From SAR86 cluster bacterium (GTDB lineage Bacteria > Pseudomonadota > Gammaproteobacteria > Magnimaribacterales > D2472), in NCBI GenBank assembly GCA_004212975.1, contig SHBF01000003.1, forward strand, positions 1 to 59,802: a stretch of 59,802 nt of DNA. The letters run 5' to 3'. Position 1 is the first letter of the stretch, and the number at the start of each line of letters is the position of its first letter. The translations under genes were made by a program, and so were the position numbers. This document shows, piece after piece, positions 8,129 to 16,433 of this stretch. The notes under the pieces are model-generated. The model was not told the origin of the DNA and made no database searches. It was given only the letters and a program-made list of their open reading frames with translations.

Positions 8129-9067
8129 ATTACTCAAACTTAATAAATATAAAACATAACTACTCACAAATAATATACCGACTAGGCGAATCGCATTTAC
8201 TGAAAATACTTTGTTTGAATAAAATAGTACTACCAACATAAAAACAATTGTTGCTGAGAACATTATTGTGAAGTCCCTGCTTAATAGAACTTGATCTAGC
8301 TGAACGCTTGAAAAAAAACCAATAATTGGAACAACTAATGTAATGTTTAACACATTTGATCCAATAACATTTCCAACTACCATGTCAGTTTTCTTTTTTA
8401 AAACCGCGCTTATTGTAGCTGCTAATTCTGGAAGGCTTGTTCCAATAGCAATGATAGTTAATCCAATAATCAATTCTGAAATATTTAACAAAATAGCAAT
8501 TTTTTCTGCATAAATGACTGCATATCTTGAACCAAAGATTAATGAAATTAATCCTATGGTCAAAAAAATTAAAGTAATTGAATTATTTTTATCTTGTTGT
8601 TCATCAATTAATGTTTGACTATCTCTATTTGTATTTATTACATACAAAAAATAACAAAAGCTTAATAACAAAAGGACTCCATCAAATTTTGAGACGTTTA
8701 AATCAATTAATACGTATCCAAGAATTAATGCTGAAACTAAAAAAGGCATTAGCTGAATTATTGGTGTTTTTTTTGGTAAAAAAGAAATACCTATACATGA
8801 AACACCAAATATTAGTGCAATGTTAGATATGTTTGATCCAACAACTGCGCCCATAGCAATGCTTTCACTTTTATTTAAAACAGAAGAAATTCCTACGAAT
8901 ATTTCAGGAGCGGAAGTGCCCAATGCAACTATAGTCAATCCTATTGTTAATTCACTAACTCCAATCTTCTTTGCAATTAAAGATGAGTTATCTACAAATT
9001 TGTCTGCACCCCAAATTAATACAGCCAATGAAGCAACTAAACCTAGGAAGTTGATTAGGAAATCCAT
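8120..9067 (-). CDS. calcium/sodium antiporter (CaCA family, YrbG-like)
   Basis: A 315-residue inner-membrane cation exchanger with about ten helices in two inverted halves. Each half carries the alpha-repeat signature: GLTIVALGTSAPE near residues 43-55 and GLTIIAIGTSLPE in the second half, both with the acidic residue that binds the cation, each followed by a GNVIGSN or GAVVGSN stretch. Family members exchange Ca2+ (sometimes K+) for Na+, useful in seawater. It has no operon partner: the gene tail overlaps a DUF4345 gene, and the start faces the SDR gene across about 90 nt. Confidence 0.93.
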   Translation of the reverse strand: MDFLINFLGLVASLAVLIWGADKFVDNSSLIAKKIGVSELTIGLTIVALGTSAPEIFVGISSVLNKSESIAMGAVVGSNISNIALIFGVSCIGISFLPKKTPIIQLMPFLVSALILGYVLIDLNVSKFDGVLLLLSFCYFLYVINTNRDSQTLIDEQQDKNNSITLIFLTIGLISLIFGSRYAVIYAEKIAILLNISELIIGLTIIAIGTSLPELAATISAVLKKKTDMVVGNVIGSNVLNITLVVPIIGFFSSVQLDQVLLSRDFTIMFSATIVFMLVVLFYSNKVFSVNAIRLVGILFVSSYVLYLLSLSNLI

Positions 9068-9155
9068 AATTTATTTTACCTTAGTTATTAATGGAGATTA
9101 TGTTTCGTTCCCAAAAATACAATATAATTTAGTTTCAAATTTATAGAGAATACAA

Positions 9156-9953
9156 ATGGAAATCACAAGTTTATTTAACATATCTGGAAAAGTTGCTGTT
9201 GTTACAGGCGGTTCAAGAGGAATTGGAGAAATGATAACTGCTGGCTTTTTGGCGAATGGGGTAAAAGTTTATATTTCAGCAAGAAAAGCTCCAGCTTTGA
9301 TTGAAAAGGCTAGAGAATTGTCTGAAAAATATAATCAAGAATGTATACCAGTTCCATGTGACTTAAGTTCAATGGATGGTATTGATGAGTTTGTTAATCA
9401 GATTACTGAAAAGGAAGATGCCATTGATTTTTTAGTTAATAATGCAGGAGCTGCATGGGGCGAACCTCTAGAAAGTTTCTCTGAAAAAGGCTGGGATAAG
9501 GTCATGGATCTAAATGTGAAGTCTATTTTTTTCTTAACACAGAAATTTAAAAACTTATTATCTAAAAATGCTAGTGATGATGATCCGTCAAGAGTAATTA
9601 ATATAGGCTCTATCGATGGATTAAATGTTCCATCAATGGAAACATATCCTTATGGAGCATCAAAGGCTGCAGTTCATCATTTGACAAGAGTTTTGGCTGC
9701 AAAATTAGTTCAAGAAAATATTTTGGTTAATGCTATTGCTCCTGGACCTTATCCAAGTGACATGCTCGGTCCTGCTGTAGGTTATGATTATTCTGAAATA
9801 GCAAAAAGAAATCCAAGAAAAAGAGTTGGAACTCCAGAAGACATGGCAGGATTGGCAATTTTCTTATGTTCTCGAGCTGGAGCATATACTGTTGGTGAGA
9901 CCATAACATCTGATGGCGGAATAGTTAAAACCGCCAATCATGATCTTAGCTAG
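9156..9953 (+). CDS. short-chain dehydrogenase/reductase
   Basis: A 265-residue classical SDR oxidoreductase. The cofactor loop TGGSRGIG is at 17-24, NNAG at 95-98, and the catalytic set is S152, Y166 and K170 (YGASK). The TGGSRGIG loop followed later by SARK (41-44), with a basic residue after strand 2, favours NADP(H). It probably acts on a hydroxy- or keto-group in lipid or aromatic metabolism; the substrate is not determinable. It ends 1 nt before the convergent LysR gene, and the neighbouring acyl-CoA dehydrogenase suggests a shared catabolic theme. Confidence 0.93.
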   Translation: MEITSLFNISGKVAVVTGGSRGIGEMITAGFLANGVKVYISARKAPALIEKARELSEKYNQECIPVPCDLSSMDGIDEFVNQITEKEDAIDFLVNNAGAAWGEPLESFSEKGWDKVMDLNVKSIFFLTQKFKNLLSKNASDDDPSRVINIGSIDGLNVPSMETYPYGASKAAVHHLTRVLAAKLVQENILVNAIAPGPYPSDMLGPAVGYDYSEIAKRNPRKRVGTPEDMAGLAIFLCSRAGAYTVGETITSDGGIVKTANHDLS

Positions 9954-9954
9954 A

Positions 9955-10857
9955 TTATCTTTGAGCGTCTTTGAAAGCCCTTATAATAAGATCTTTCATC
10001 CAAATGTGACCACCATCACCTTCATCGCTTTTATGCCAAATTAAGAAATACTCCATTGAAGGTATTTCGATTGGAATTTCAAAGAAAGGAAGATTATTTC
10101 TTTTTGCAAAACTTCGTGTTCCCATTAATACTAAATCTGTTGATTGAATTATTGTAGGAGCGATTAAAAAGTGCTGACATCTCAGAGCTACCTTTCTTCT
10201 ATAACCAATTTTATCAAGCTCAACGTCAATTAAATGAAGACCTCTTTTTCTTCCAGAGACATGAAGATGTTTTTGTTCAAGTATATCGTTTACGCTTGGA
10301 CTTTTAATTTTTGATAAATCATGTCCTTCTCTATGCATAACAACAAAATCATCCTCAAAAACTTTCTCAGAATTGATTTCATCAGATCTTGGAATTATTG
10401 GATCTACAACAAAATCTAAATTATTTGTTGAAAGTGCATGAACCTGATCACTTCTTGGATACGCATAACTTCCAACAGAAATATTTGGAGCTTCCTTGTA
10501 AATTTCACTCATAATAAATGGAAGAACTCTTCCTTCAGAAACGTCACCTAGTGATAATTTAAAATTTCTTTTTGTTGAATTTGCATCAAAAGTATCGGGC
10601 TCATTGACACTTTGTTGTATTAAAGTCAAAGCACTTTGGACATCTTGAATCATGTTTTCAGTTTTCTGAGTAGGTACCATTCCAGAACCAGTTCTTACGA
10701 ATAGGTCGTCATTGAACTTTTCTCTCAGTCTTGATAAAGCATTACTAACAGCAGGCTGTGTAATTCCAACGACTTCAGCAGCCTTAGTGAGACTGCCTTC
10801 TGTATAGATAGCATTAAGGATTACAAAAAGGTTTAAATCAAAAGAACTTATTTTCAT
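9955..10857 (-). CDS. LysR-family transcriptional regulator
   Basis: A 300-residue regulator with an N-terminal winged helix-turn-helix (about 5-65; SLTKAAEVVGITQPAVSNALSRLR is its core, given here by its key residues A26, Q34, P35 and S38) and a C-terminal substrate-binding domain. The opening FDLNLFVILNAI is the form found in the NodD/NahR-like branch, which senses aromatic or phenolic ligands. It is divergent from the acyl-CoA dehydrogenase with a 138-nt gap containing a long inverted repeat, the usual arrangement for LysR control of a neighbour and of itself. Confidence 0.95.
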   Translation of the reverse strand: MKISSFDLNLFVILNAIYTEGSLTKAAEVVGITQPAVSNALSRLREKFNDDLFVRTGSGMVPTQKTENMIQDVQSALTLIQQSVNEPDTFDANSTKRNFKLSLGDVSEGRVLPFIMSEIYKEAPNISVGSYAYPRSDQVHALSTNNLDFVVDPIIPRSDEINSEKVFEDDFVVMHREGHDLSKIKSPSVNDILEQKHLHVSGRKRGLHLIDVELDKIGYRRKVALRCQHFLIAPTIIQSTDLVLMGTRSFAKRNNLPFFEIPIEIPSMEYFLIWHKSDEGDGGHIWMKDLIIRAFKDAQR

Positions 10858-10910
10858 TTTATTGCCTTAAATAAATATTTAGATCATATAGATTTGTAAG
10901 TAACATAAAG

Positions 10911-10959
10911 CTATTATAAGTATGAATTACTCTAGTACTATTCATAGTATTTATAATAG
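10911..10959. promoter_or_regulatory. inverted-repeat operator between LysR and acyl-CoA dehydrogenase genes
   Basis: Two nested pairs of arms share one centre. The inner arms are TATGAAT (10921-10927) and ATTCATA (10940-10946) around 12 nt. The outer arms are CTATTATAA (10911-10919) and TTATAATAG (10951-10959). The outer arms each contain a TATAAT: one reads leftward toward the LysR gene (10913-10918), the other rightward toward the dehydrogenase (10952-10957). This fits a LysR binding site overlapping divergent promoters. Confidence 0.7.
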
Positions 10960-10995
10960 TAACAAAATTTTTGATATAAAGGGAGATTTAACCTC

Positions 10996-12213
10996 ATGAT
11001 GCCTGAATTAAGACCTGAAGCAGTTGAATTAGTTGAAAAAGTAAAAGATTTTATTGACTCTGAGGTTAGACCAAAAGAGCACGTATTTCATGAGCAAATT
11101 AACGTTGGCAAAGATAGATGGAGCAGTTATCCATCAGTTATTGATGAGTTAAAGGAAAAAGCAAGAGCCAATGGTCTTTGGAACCTTTTTTTACCAGAGA
11201 GTGAATTTGGAGCAGGTCTATCCAATTATGAATATGCTCATCTTGCAGAAGAAATGGGAAAATCCCATATCGCTTCTGAGGCTATGAATTGTAGCGCACC
11301 CGATACAGGAAACATGGAAGTTATTGCAAGATATGGAAATGAGCAACATCAAGATCAGTGGCTTAAACCATTACTTGATGGTGAGATAAGATCTGCCTTT
11401 AGCATGACAGAGCCAGGAACAGCTTCATCTGATGCTACAAATATGCAAGCAACAGCAGTTTTGGATGGAGACGAATATGTAATAAATGGTGAGAAGTGGT
11501 GGACATCAGGAGCTGGGGATCCAAGATGTAAAATTCTCATATTTATGTGTGTAACTAATCCTGATAATCCAAAACATCAAAGACATTCAATGATACTTGT
11601 TCCAATGGAAACTGAGGGTGTAGAAATTATTAAAATGATGCATGTATTTGGCTATGACGATGCACCTCATGGGCATGCACATATGAAATTTACCAATGTG
11701 AGAGTACCTAAGGAAAATCTTTTACTTGGTGAAGGAAGAGGATTTGAGATAGCACAAGGACGTTTAGGGCCAGGACGTATTCATCATTGTATGAGAGCGA
11801 TTGGTGCAGGTGAGGTTGCAATAGAATTAATGTGTAAAAGGGGTATGGATCCAAATAAAGTAGCATTTGGTAAAAACTTAGCACAACTTGGAGCAAATTT
11901 TGATTACATAGCTGAGTCAAGAATTGAACTTAATGCTGCAAGATTCTTAACATTGGATGCCGCAGTTAAAATGGATACAGTTGGAAATAAAATTGCGGCA
12001 AGTGAGATTGCTCAAATTAAAGTATATGCACCCAACGTAGCGCTTAAGATTATTGATAGAGCAATTCAAATTCATGGCGGAGAAGGTGTTTCTCAATATA
12101 CTCCGCTCGCATCTATGTATGCTCATATGAGAACACTCAGACTCGCTGATGGTCCTGATGAAGTTCATAGAAGAGCGGTTGCAAGATATGAGCTCGGTAA
12201 ATATATGAGTTAA
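10996..12213 (+). CDS. acyl-CoA dehydrogenase family protein
   Basis: A 405-residue flavoprotein predicted to oxidise an acyl-CoA thioester in the cytoplasm and pass electrons to ETF. The family signature [17 protein letters not shown] is near residue 133, and the C-terminal helices include [14 protein letters not shown] and [13 protein letters not shown]. That DGPDEVH form is typical of the ACAD10/11-like branch, whose substrates include branched or hydroxylated long-chain acyl-CoAs. The start has GGGAG 10 nt upstream. It faces the LysR gene across the inverted repeat and is followed 4 nt later by the exonuclease I gene, which may simply be read through. Confidence 0.94.
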   Translation: MMPELRPEAVELVEKVKDFIDSEVRPKEHVFHEQINVGKDRWSSYPSVIDELKEKARANGLWNLFLPESEFGAGLSNYEYAHLAEEMGKSHIASEAMNCSAPDTGNMEVIARYGNEQHQDQWLKPLLDGEIRSAFSMTEPGTASSDATNMQATAVLDGDEYVINGEKWWTSGAGDPRCKILIFMCVTNPDNPKHQRHSMILVPMETEGVEIIKMMHVFGYDDAPHGHAHMKFTNVRVPKENLLLGEGRGFEIAQGRLGPGRIHHCMRAIGAGEVAIELMCKRGMDPNKVAFGKNLAQLGANFDYIAESRIELNAARFLTLDAAVKMDTVGNKIAASEIAQIKVYAPNVALKIIDRAIQIHGGEGVSQYTPLASMYAHMRTLRLADGPDEVHRRAVARYELGKYMS

Positions 12214-12217
12214 AGAA

Positions 12218-13615
12218 TTGTCTCGCAATTTAATATTTTACGATACTGAAACAACTGGAATTCATAAAGATTTTAGTCAAATAATACAATGTGGCTCAAT
12301 TTTTACTGATAACGCATTAAAAGTTATAGACGAACAGAATATTGGTAGCAAACCTTTGCCTTGGATTATCCCTCAACCTAAAGCAATGCTTACTAATAAA
12401 AAGATTAATTCCTTCTCATCCAATATTTCTCATTATCAAATGATGAAAGATATCCAACATCAATGGAAAGAGTGGTGTATAGATTTACCATCAATATTTG
12501 TAACATACAACGGGCATGCTTTTGATGAAGAGCTCATCAGAAGGCAGTTTTGGTGCAATCTATTAGAGCCATATATTACAAATACAAATCAAAATGGAAG
12601 ACTTGATTTAATGCTGATGATTCATAATGTAGCTGCATTTTTTTCAGATGAAATCTCAATTCCCTTATTTGAAGATGGGCCTGCTTTTAGTATTAAGTTG
12701 GAACATTTAGCAAATGAACATGGTATTGATGTCAGTGATGCTCATGATGCAATTTCAGACTGCAAATTTATGATTGGGTTATGCAAAGTTATTAAAGATA
12801 AGATACCTGAAGTTTTTGATTCATTTTTGAATATTTCAACAAAAGAGGGTATTAAAAATCTTTTATACTCTGATGAATTCCTTGCTCTTGGTGAGGTCTA
12901 CAGGCGCCATCCTTTCAAGTATCCTGTTGTAATTTGTGGTGCAGATAACTCTAGACCTAATGATATTTGTTTCTTTGATTTAAGTTTTGATCCAGATGAA
13001 ATTATTGATCTAGACTTCACAGAAATTAATAAGATGATTCAATCTGGAGGAAGAGACTTACCTTTAAAAAAATATAAAATTAACAAAACTATTCCAATAT
13101 GTTCAAGCAAACATCTTACAAAAAATAATCACTTTGATATAACTCATGAAGAGCTTCAAAGACGAGCGGATATAGTCAAGTCTAATCAAGATTTCTTCAC
13201 ACAAGTTTCTCAGGCTATGGAGGATAGAATTATGAATTTTCCAGAACCGGATTATGTTGAAGGAACAATATATTCTGGTGGTTTTCCTTCATATAGAGAT
13301 CAAGATCTGATGAAAGAATTTCACCATACTGATAACCTTGAACAACTTATTAAAATCTCAAGAAATTTCGAAGATGAGAGGTTCCGTCTTTTAGCCGAAA
13401 GAATTATATGTAATAAATATCAAGCAGGTATTCCTGATGATATTAAAACAAGATTTGATGATTTAATTCATGAAAGAGTTTATACAGATGGAAAATGGGG
13501 CTCTGTTGATAAGGCGCTCAATGACATTGAAAAACTTTTAGATGAAAGAAACAGTAAAGAAGATAAAGCCATTCTCCTTGCAACAAAAGAACAACTGCTA
13601 TCAATGCAAAAGTAA
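12218..13615 (+). CDS. sbcB: exodeoxyribonuclease I
   Basis: A 465-residue single-strand-specific 3'-5' exonuclease, close to the 475 residues of the E. coli enzyme. The DEDD exonuclease motif I is YDTETTG with D9 and E11, followed by FSQIIQCG, which is diagnostic of ExoI. Later acidic motifs include FVTYNGHAFDEELIRRQF and a HDAISDC stretch, then the SH3-like and C-terminal domains. The start codon is TTG at 12218. It trims single strands during repair and recombination and follows the dehydrogenase by 4 nt. Confidence 0.94.
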   Translation: MSRNLIFYDTETTGIHKDFSQIIQCGSIFTDNALKVIDEQNIGSKPLPWIIPQPKAMLTNKKINSFSSNISHYQMMKDIQHQWKEWCIDLPSIFVTYNGHAFDEELIRRQFWCNLLEPYITNTNQNGRLDLMLMIHNVAAFFSDEISIPLFEDGPAFSIKLEHLANEHGIDVSDAHDAISDCKFMIGLCKVIKDKIPEVFDSFLNISTKEGIKNLLYSDEFLALGEVYRRHPFKYPVVICGADNSRPNDICFFDLSFDPDEIIDLDFTEINKMIQSGGRDLPLKKYKINKTIPICSSKHLTKNNHFDITHEELQRRADIVKSNQDFFTQVSQAMEDRIMNFPEPDYVEGTIYSGGFPSYRDQDLMKEFHHTDNLEQLIKISRNFEDERFRLLAERIICNKYQAGIPDDIKTRFDDLIHERVYTDGKWGSVDKALNDIEKLLDERNSKEDKAILLATKEQLLSMQK

Positions 13616-13617
13616 AA

Positions 13618-14343
13618 ATGAAAATATATTTGTGGATCATATTAATAATTTCTTTTGATATAAAATCTGATATATCTATTAAAGAGCTTGATTTAAAAGA
13701 GGTATTTAAGAGCGGAAGAAGTTTGATTTCTCTTGATAATGGTTTGCACTATCTTGAGGAAGAATTAGACATACAAAACACACTTTTTATTGGTGTCCAT
13801 GGTAGCGATAGTGAGGGGTATGAATGGATATATCCATTAATAACATTAGACAGCAAGCAAAATTTAATGAGCTTCTTTCGTTACAACGATAATTTGTGCC
13901 CAAATAGAGCTTATGAAATTCTTTTTAGTGAAATTAATAGTTTATTAGATCAAAATAAAAACATTGATAAGGTAGTTTTAATGGGTCACAGTTATGGTGC
14001 AATGATCATAGCAATGTTTTCAGAGACATGGATTAATGAGGTACCATTGACCTTGCATGCAGTGGCAGGGCCTTTAACCGGGCCTATACCGTCTGAGTTT
14101 AGATTAGGTCTTTTTAACAAGATTTGTAATTATTCTGCACCTAAATTTACTAGAGATAATGTTAATCTCTTTCAGTGGAGAACAATTAAAGAATTGGATG
14201 GCGCATTTAATAATCTAGATTATGATCCTCAAATTATAGAAGTTGAAGGAAGCACAGTAACAAGATTACCTAAAACCTATAACGGAAGAAGACTTGGTCA
14301 TAACTGGTCGATAAGTTGGGTTGCGGATCAAATTAAAAAATAA
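13618..14343 (+). CDS. secreted alpha/beta-hydrolase-like protein
   Basis: A 241-residue protein with an N-terminal hydrophobic segment (1-13) consistent with export. The nucleophile elbow GHSYG (S125) sits in VVLMGHSYGAM, and VHG at 60-62 resembles an oxyanion loop; a histidine in LGHNW near the C-terminus could complete the triad. This suggests an esterase or lipase-like fold, but no specific family is recognised. It starts 2 nt after the exonuclease I stop, so the two are probably cotranscribed, although a functional link is not obvious. Confidence 0.75.
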   Translation: MKIYLWIILIISFDIKSDISIKELDLKEVFKSGRSLISLDNGLHYLEEELDIQNTLFIGVHGSDSEGYEWIYPLITLDSKQNLMSFFRYNDNLCPNRAYEILFSEINSLLDQNKNIDKVVLMGHSYGAMIIAMFSETWINEVPLTLHAVAGPLTGPIPSEFRLGLFNKICNYSAPKFTRDNVNLFQWRTIKELDGAFNNLDYDPQIIEVEGSTVTRLPKTYNGRRLGHNWSISWVADQIKK

Positions 14344-14349
14344 CTAAGT

Positions 14350-14426
14350 TGGTGGGCGAGGAGAGATTCGAACTCCCGACTTCCTGCGTGTCGAGCAGAC
14401 ACTCTAACCAACTGAGTTACTCGCCC
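14350..14426 (-). tRNA. tRNA-Val(GAC) with C at position 33
   Basis: Reading the minus strand, acceptor GGGCGAG pairs perfectly with CTCGCCC. The D-stem is ACTC/GAGT, the T-loop TTCGAAT, discriminator A73, and CCA is encoded. The anticodon stem TCTGC/GCAGG encloses loop TCGACAC, so positions 34-36 are GAC (valine). A35, C36 and A73 match valine identity. Position 33, almost always U, is C. The arm resembles a tRNA-Asp arm apart from the loop. It lies 6 nt after the alpha/beta-hydrolase gene. Confidence 0.82.
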
Positions 14427-14468
14427 ATAAAGAGGAGTAATTTTACACAAAAAATTTATTAAATAATA

Positions 14469-14924
14469 TTAATTAATTTTTGCAAGATATTCATCAAGTC
14501 TTGTTTGATTCATTACAAATGTAGACTTAAATTGTACTGCAACATTTTTAGCAGTTTCTATATTTGAATTATCATCACCTACTTGTATTACACCAACCAT
14601 AGCCATCATTGCATGAGGCGTACATTGATATCCATAAACACCAGGAATTTCAAAGGTTACTGAAATATCTCTACTTAATTGTCCGTTCCAAGGTGAAGCA
14701 CCAGATGGAATCATACCAGGTATAGATGCAGAATTATGAGCAGCATCAGCAGACTCAAATGTAACGGTATCACCAACATTAATTTTTAAAAATGCAGGCT
14801 CAAAAACCATTACACCAGTAGCGCCTTGATTAAGCATCTTAACAGTATGAGTTTCTGAATATAGATCCAAACATGCAAAAGAAATTATTAAAGAAAGGAT
14901 TAAGTTTTTTGATATAATACTCAT
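14469..14924 (-). CDS. pseudoazurin-like blue copper protein
   Basis: A 151-residue periplasmic cupredoxin with a signal peptide (about 1-24). The type 1 copper ligands are H63, C101, H104 and M109; the 38-3-5 spacing is exactly that of pseudoazurin. Pseudoazurins shuttle electrons to nitrite or N2O reductases and to other copper enzymes. No denitrification gene is in this window, so the partner is unknown; an oxidase or a cupredoxin-dependent dehydrogenase is possible. The gene stands alone, divergent from the serine hydrolase across 119 nt of very AT-rich DNA. Confidence 0.93.
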   Translation of the reverse strand: MSIISKNLILSLIISFACLDLYSETHTVKMLNQGATGVMVFEPAFLKINVGDTVTFESADAAHNSASIPGMIPSGASPWNGQLSRDISVTFEIPGVYGYQCTPHAMMAMVGVIQVGDDNSNIETAKNVAVQFKSTFVMNQTRLDEYLAKIN

Positions 14925-15043
14925 GACATTATTATATTTATTTATAATTAAATATCAATATAATTTATATTATTAATCATTTGCTTTAAATATAAAAATC
15001 ATTATATTAAATATATATTTTCTATATTTTTTAAACATTTACT
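14925..15043. other. AT-rich divergent intergenic region
   Basis: This 119-nt stretch between the pseudoazurin and serine-hydrolase starts is almost entirely A and T and contains several TATAAT- and TATATT-like strings on both strands. It must hold both promoters, but no single pair of elements stands out. No structured element was seen. Confidence 0.4.
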
Positions 15044-16249
15044 ATGAAATTAATCAATCACATTAGGTCTTTTTTAGTATTAGTACTGTTATCTCCTTTT
15101 GCATTAAATGTATTAGCAGATTATTTTCCAAATAAAGAAAATTGGGATATTTCATCACCTGAAGCAGAGGGTGTAAATCCCAATAAAATTGATAAATTAA
15201 TGGATTTATCATTTTCAGATGATGCAACTCAAGCAGTTGTTGTTATTAAAAATGGCAAAATAATTTCAGAAAAATATGCTGATGGATATGATCTTGATTC
15301 TCATGGTACATCTTGGTCAATGGCTAAAAGCTATTATGCTGCGTTAATTGGAATTTCGCTTGATCGAGGTGAGATTAATAGTCTTGATGATAAAGTTTCA
15401 GATTATCTAGATTATTTTGATGACGAGAGGTCAGATATCACTTTAAGAGATCTTCTCGATATGTCTAGTGGTCTTGATTTTCCAACCCACGAGCATGAAA
15501 AAATGTTTTTTCAAGTAGACCATCTTCAATATGCAAAAAAAGTTGGTGTTGAAAAAGATGCTGGTGAAAAATTTGAATATAACAATGTCAATTCGATGCT
15601 ATTAGGTGATATTTTATTTCAAGCAACTGGTAAAAAAGCTGATGAACTTTTTGAAGAAAGAATCTTAGAACCTCTAGGTATAGGTGACTATAAGTTATGG
15701 AAAGACGAAAAAGGAAATGTGATGACATATTGTTGCGTGGATATGTCACCAAGAGATTATTCTAAGTTAGGTTTATTATTTGCTCGAGACGGTAAGTGGA
15801 ATGACGAACAAATTGTGTCCAAAGAATTTGTAGATGAAACTTTTCAGGTGGTATGGGAGACACCAAGCAGATTTACAGATTATAAACGTTACTACTCTCT
15901 GCACTGGTGGGTCTCAAAGTATGATGAGGAATCAAAAATATTTAATACCAGTGGAAAGTTCGGACAGTATACTTTTGTAGACAGAGAAAATGATATTGTT
16001 GTAACAAGAATCTCTAAATATGAAGAACAAGACAATGGTTCTACTCAGAAGTGGGGCATAATGAAATATCTTAGATGGGCAGGCATAGATAATGCTATTG
16101 CTATTGGCAGGATGTTGATAGCTTCAGGAACTATAGAGTCTGGATCAGATGTGATTACTCCTTTCACAGATGAGGAGGGAGAATCTTACGAATTCTATGT
16201 AAAATATCCTGAAATTATTGATTCAATTGCTGATTTAAGTCGTAACTAA
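15044..16249 (+). CDS. serine hydrolase, class C beta-lactamase-like family
   Basis: A 401-residue exported protein (signal peptide 1-25). It shows the SxxK motif SMAK with nucleophile S92 and K95, a YNN triad at 179-181, and the DLLDMSSGLDF and MSPRDYSKLGLLFARDG stretches typical of the penicillin-binding-like hydrolases that include esterases and 6-aminohexanoate-dimer hydrolases. True resistance function is not implied. Substrate unknown; cell-wall or small ester/amide hydrolysis in the periplasm is plausible. Its last 35 nt overlap a small gene on the other strand. Confidence 0.9.
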   Translation: MKLINHIRSFLVLVLLSPFALNVLADYFPNKENWDISSPEAEGVNPNKIDKLMDLSFSDDATQAVVVIKNGKIISEKYADGYDLDSHGTSWSMAKSYYAALIGISLDRGEINSLDDKVSDYLDYFDDERSDITLRDLLDMSSGLDFPTHEHEKMFFQVDHLQYAKKVGVEKDAGEKFEYNNVNSMLLGDILFQATGKKADELFEERILEPLGIGDYKLWKDEKGNVMTYCCVDMSPRDYSKLGLLFARDGKWNDEQIVSKEFVDETFQVVWETPSRFTDYKRYYSLHWWVSKYDEESKIFNTSGKFGQYTFVDRENDIVVTRISKYEEQDNGSTQKWGIMKYLRWAGIDNAIAIGRMLIASGTIESGSDVITPFTDEEGESYEFYVKYPEIIDSIADLSRN

Positions 16250-16430
16250 TATTTAATTCATCAGCTTTGTTTGTAAAACTATTAATGTCTTTTTTCCATT
16301 CTTCAAGATAATATCCATCATTACCTTGTTTATTTAGATACCTAAGAAAAATTCTTCCAGTTTCATCTTGATAGCCTGCTTGAAATGGATCTCCAGTTGC
16401 GCTATTTAATCTTTTATATCTATCATCCAT
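16215..16430 (-). CDS. small soluble protein coupled to the SLC13 gene, unknown
   Basis: A 71-residue polar protein without a membrane segment, notable for aromatic and charged residues (RIFLRYLNKQ, YYLEEWKKDI). The ATG follows the transporter stop by 3 nt (TGA-TAA-ATG), with GGA about 9 nt upstream inside the transporter gene, which points to translational coupling. Without it, 16250-16430 would be empty, unusual in this compact region. No family is recognised. Its 3' end overlaps the convergent serine hydrolase by 35 nt. Confidence 0.62.
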   Translation of the reverse strand: MDDRYKRLNSATGDPFQAGYQDETGRIFLRYLNKQGNDGYYLEEWKKDINSFTNKADELNISYDLNQQLNQ

Positions 16431-16433
16431 TTA

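Noticed and set aside
8578-9146. Plus-strand open frames opposite the Ca/Na antiporter
   Set aside because: The antiporter frame has clear paired alpha-repeat motifs; these are shadows.
15044-16249. Calling the serine hydrolase an antibiotic-resistance beta-lactamase
   Set aside because: SxxK and YxN motifs are shared by many esterases and peptidases, and the rest of the sequence resembles the non-resistance branch.
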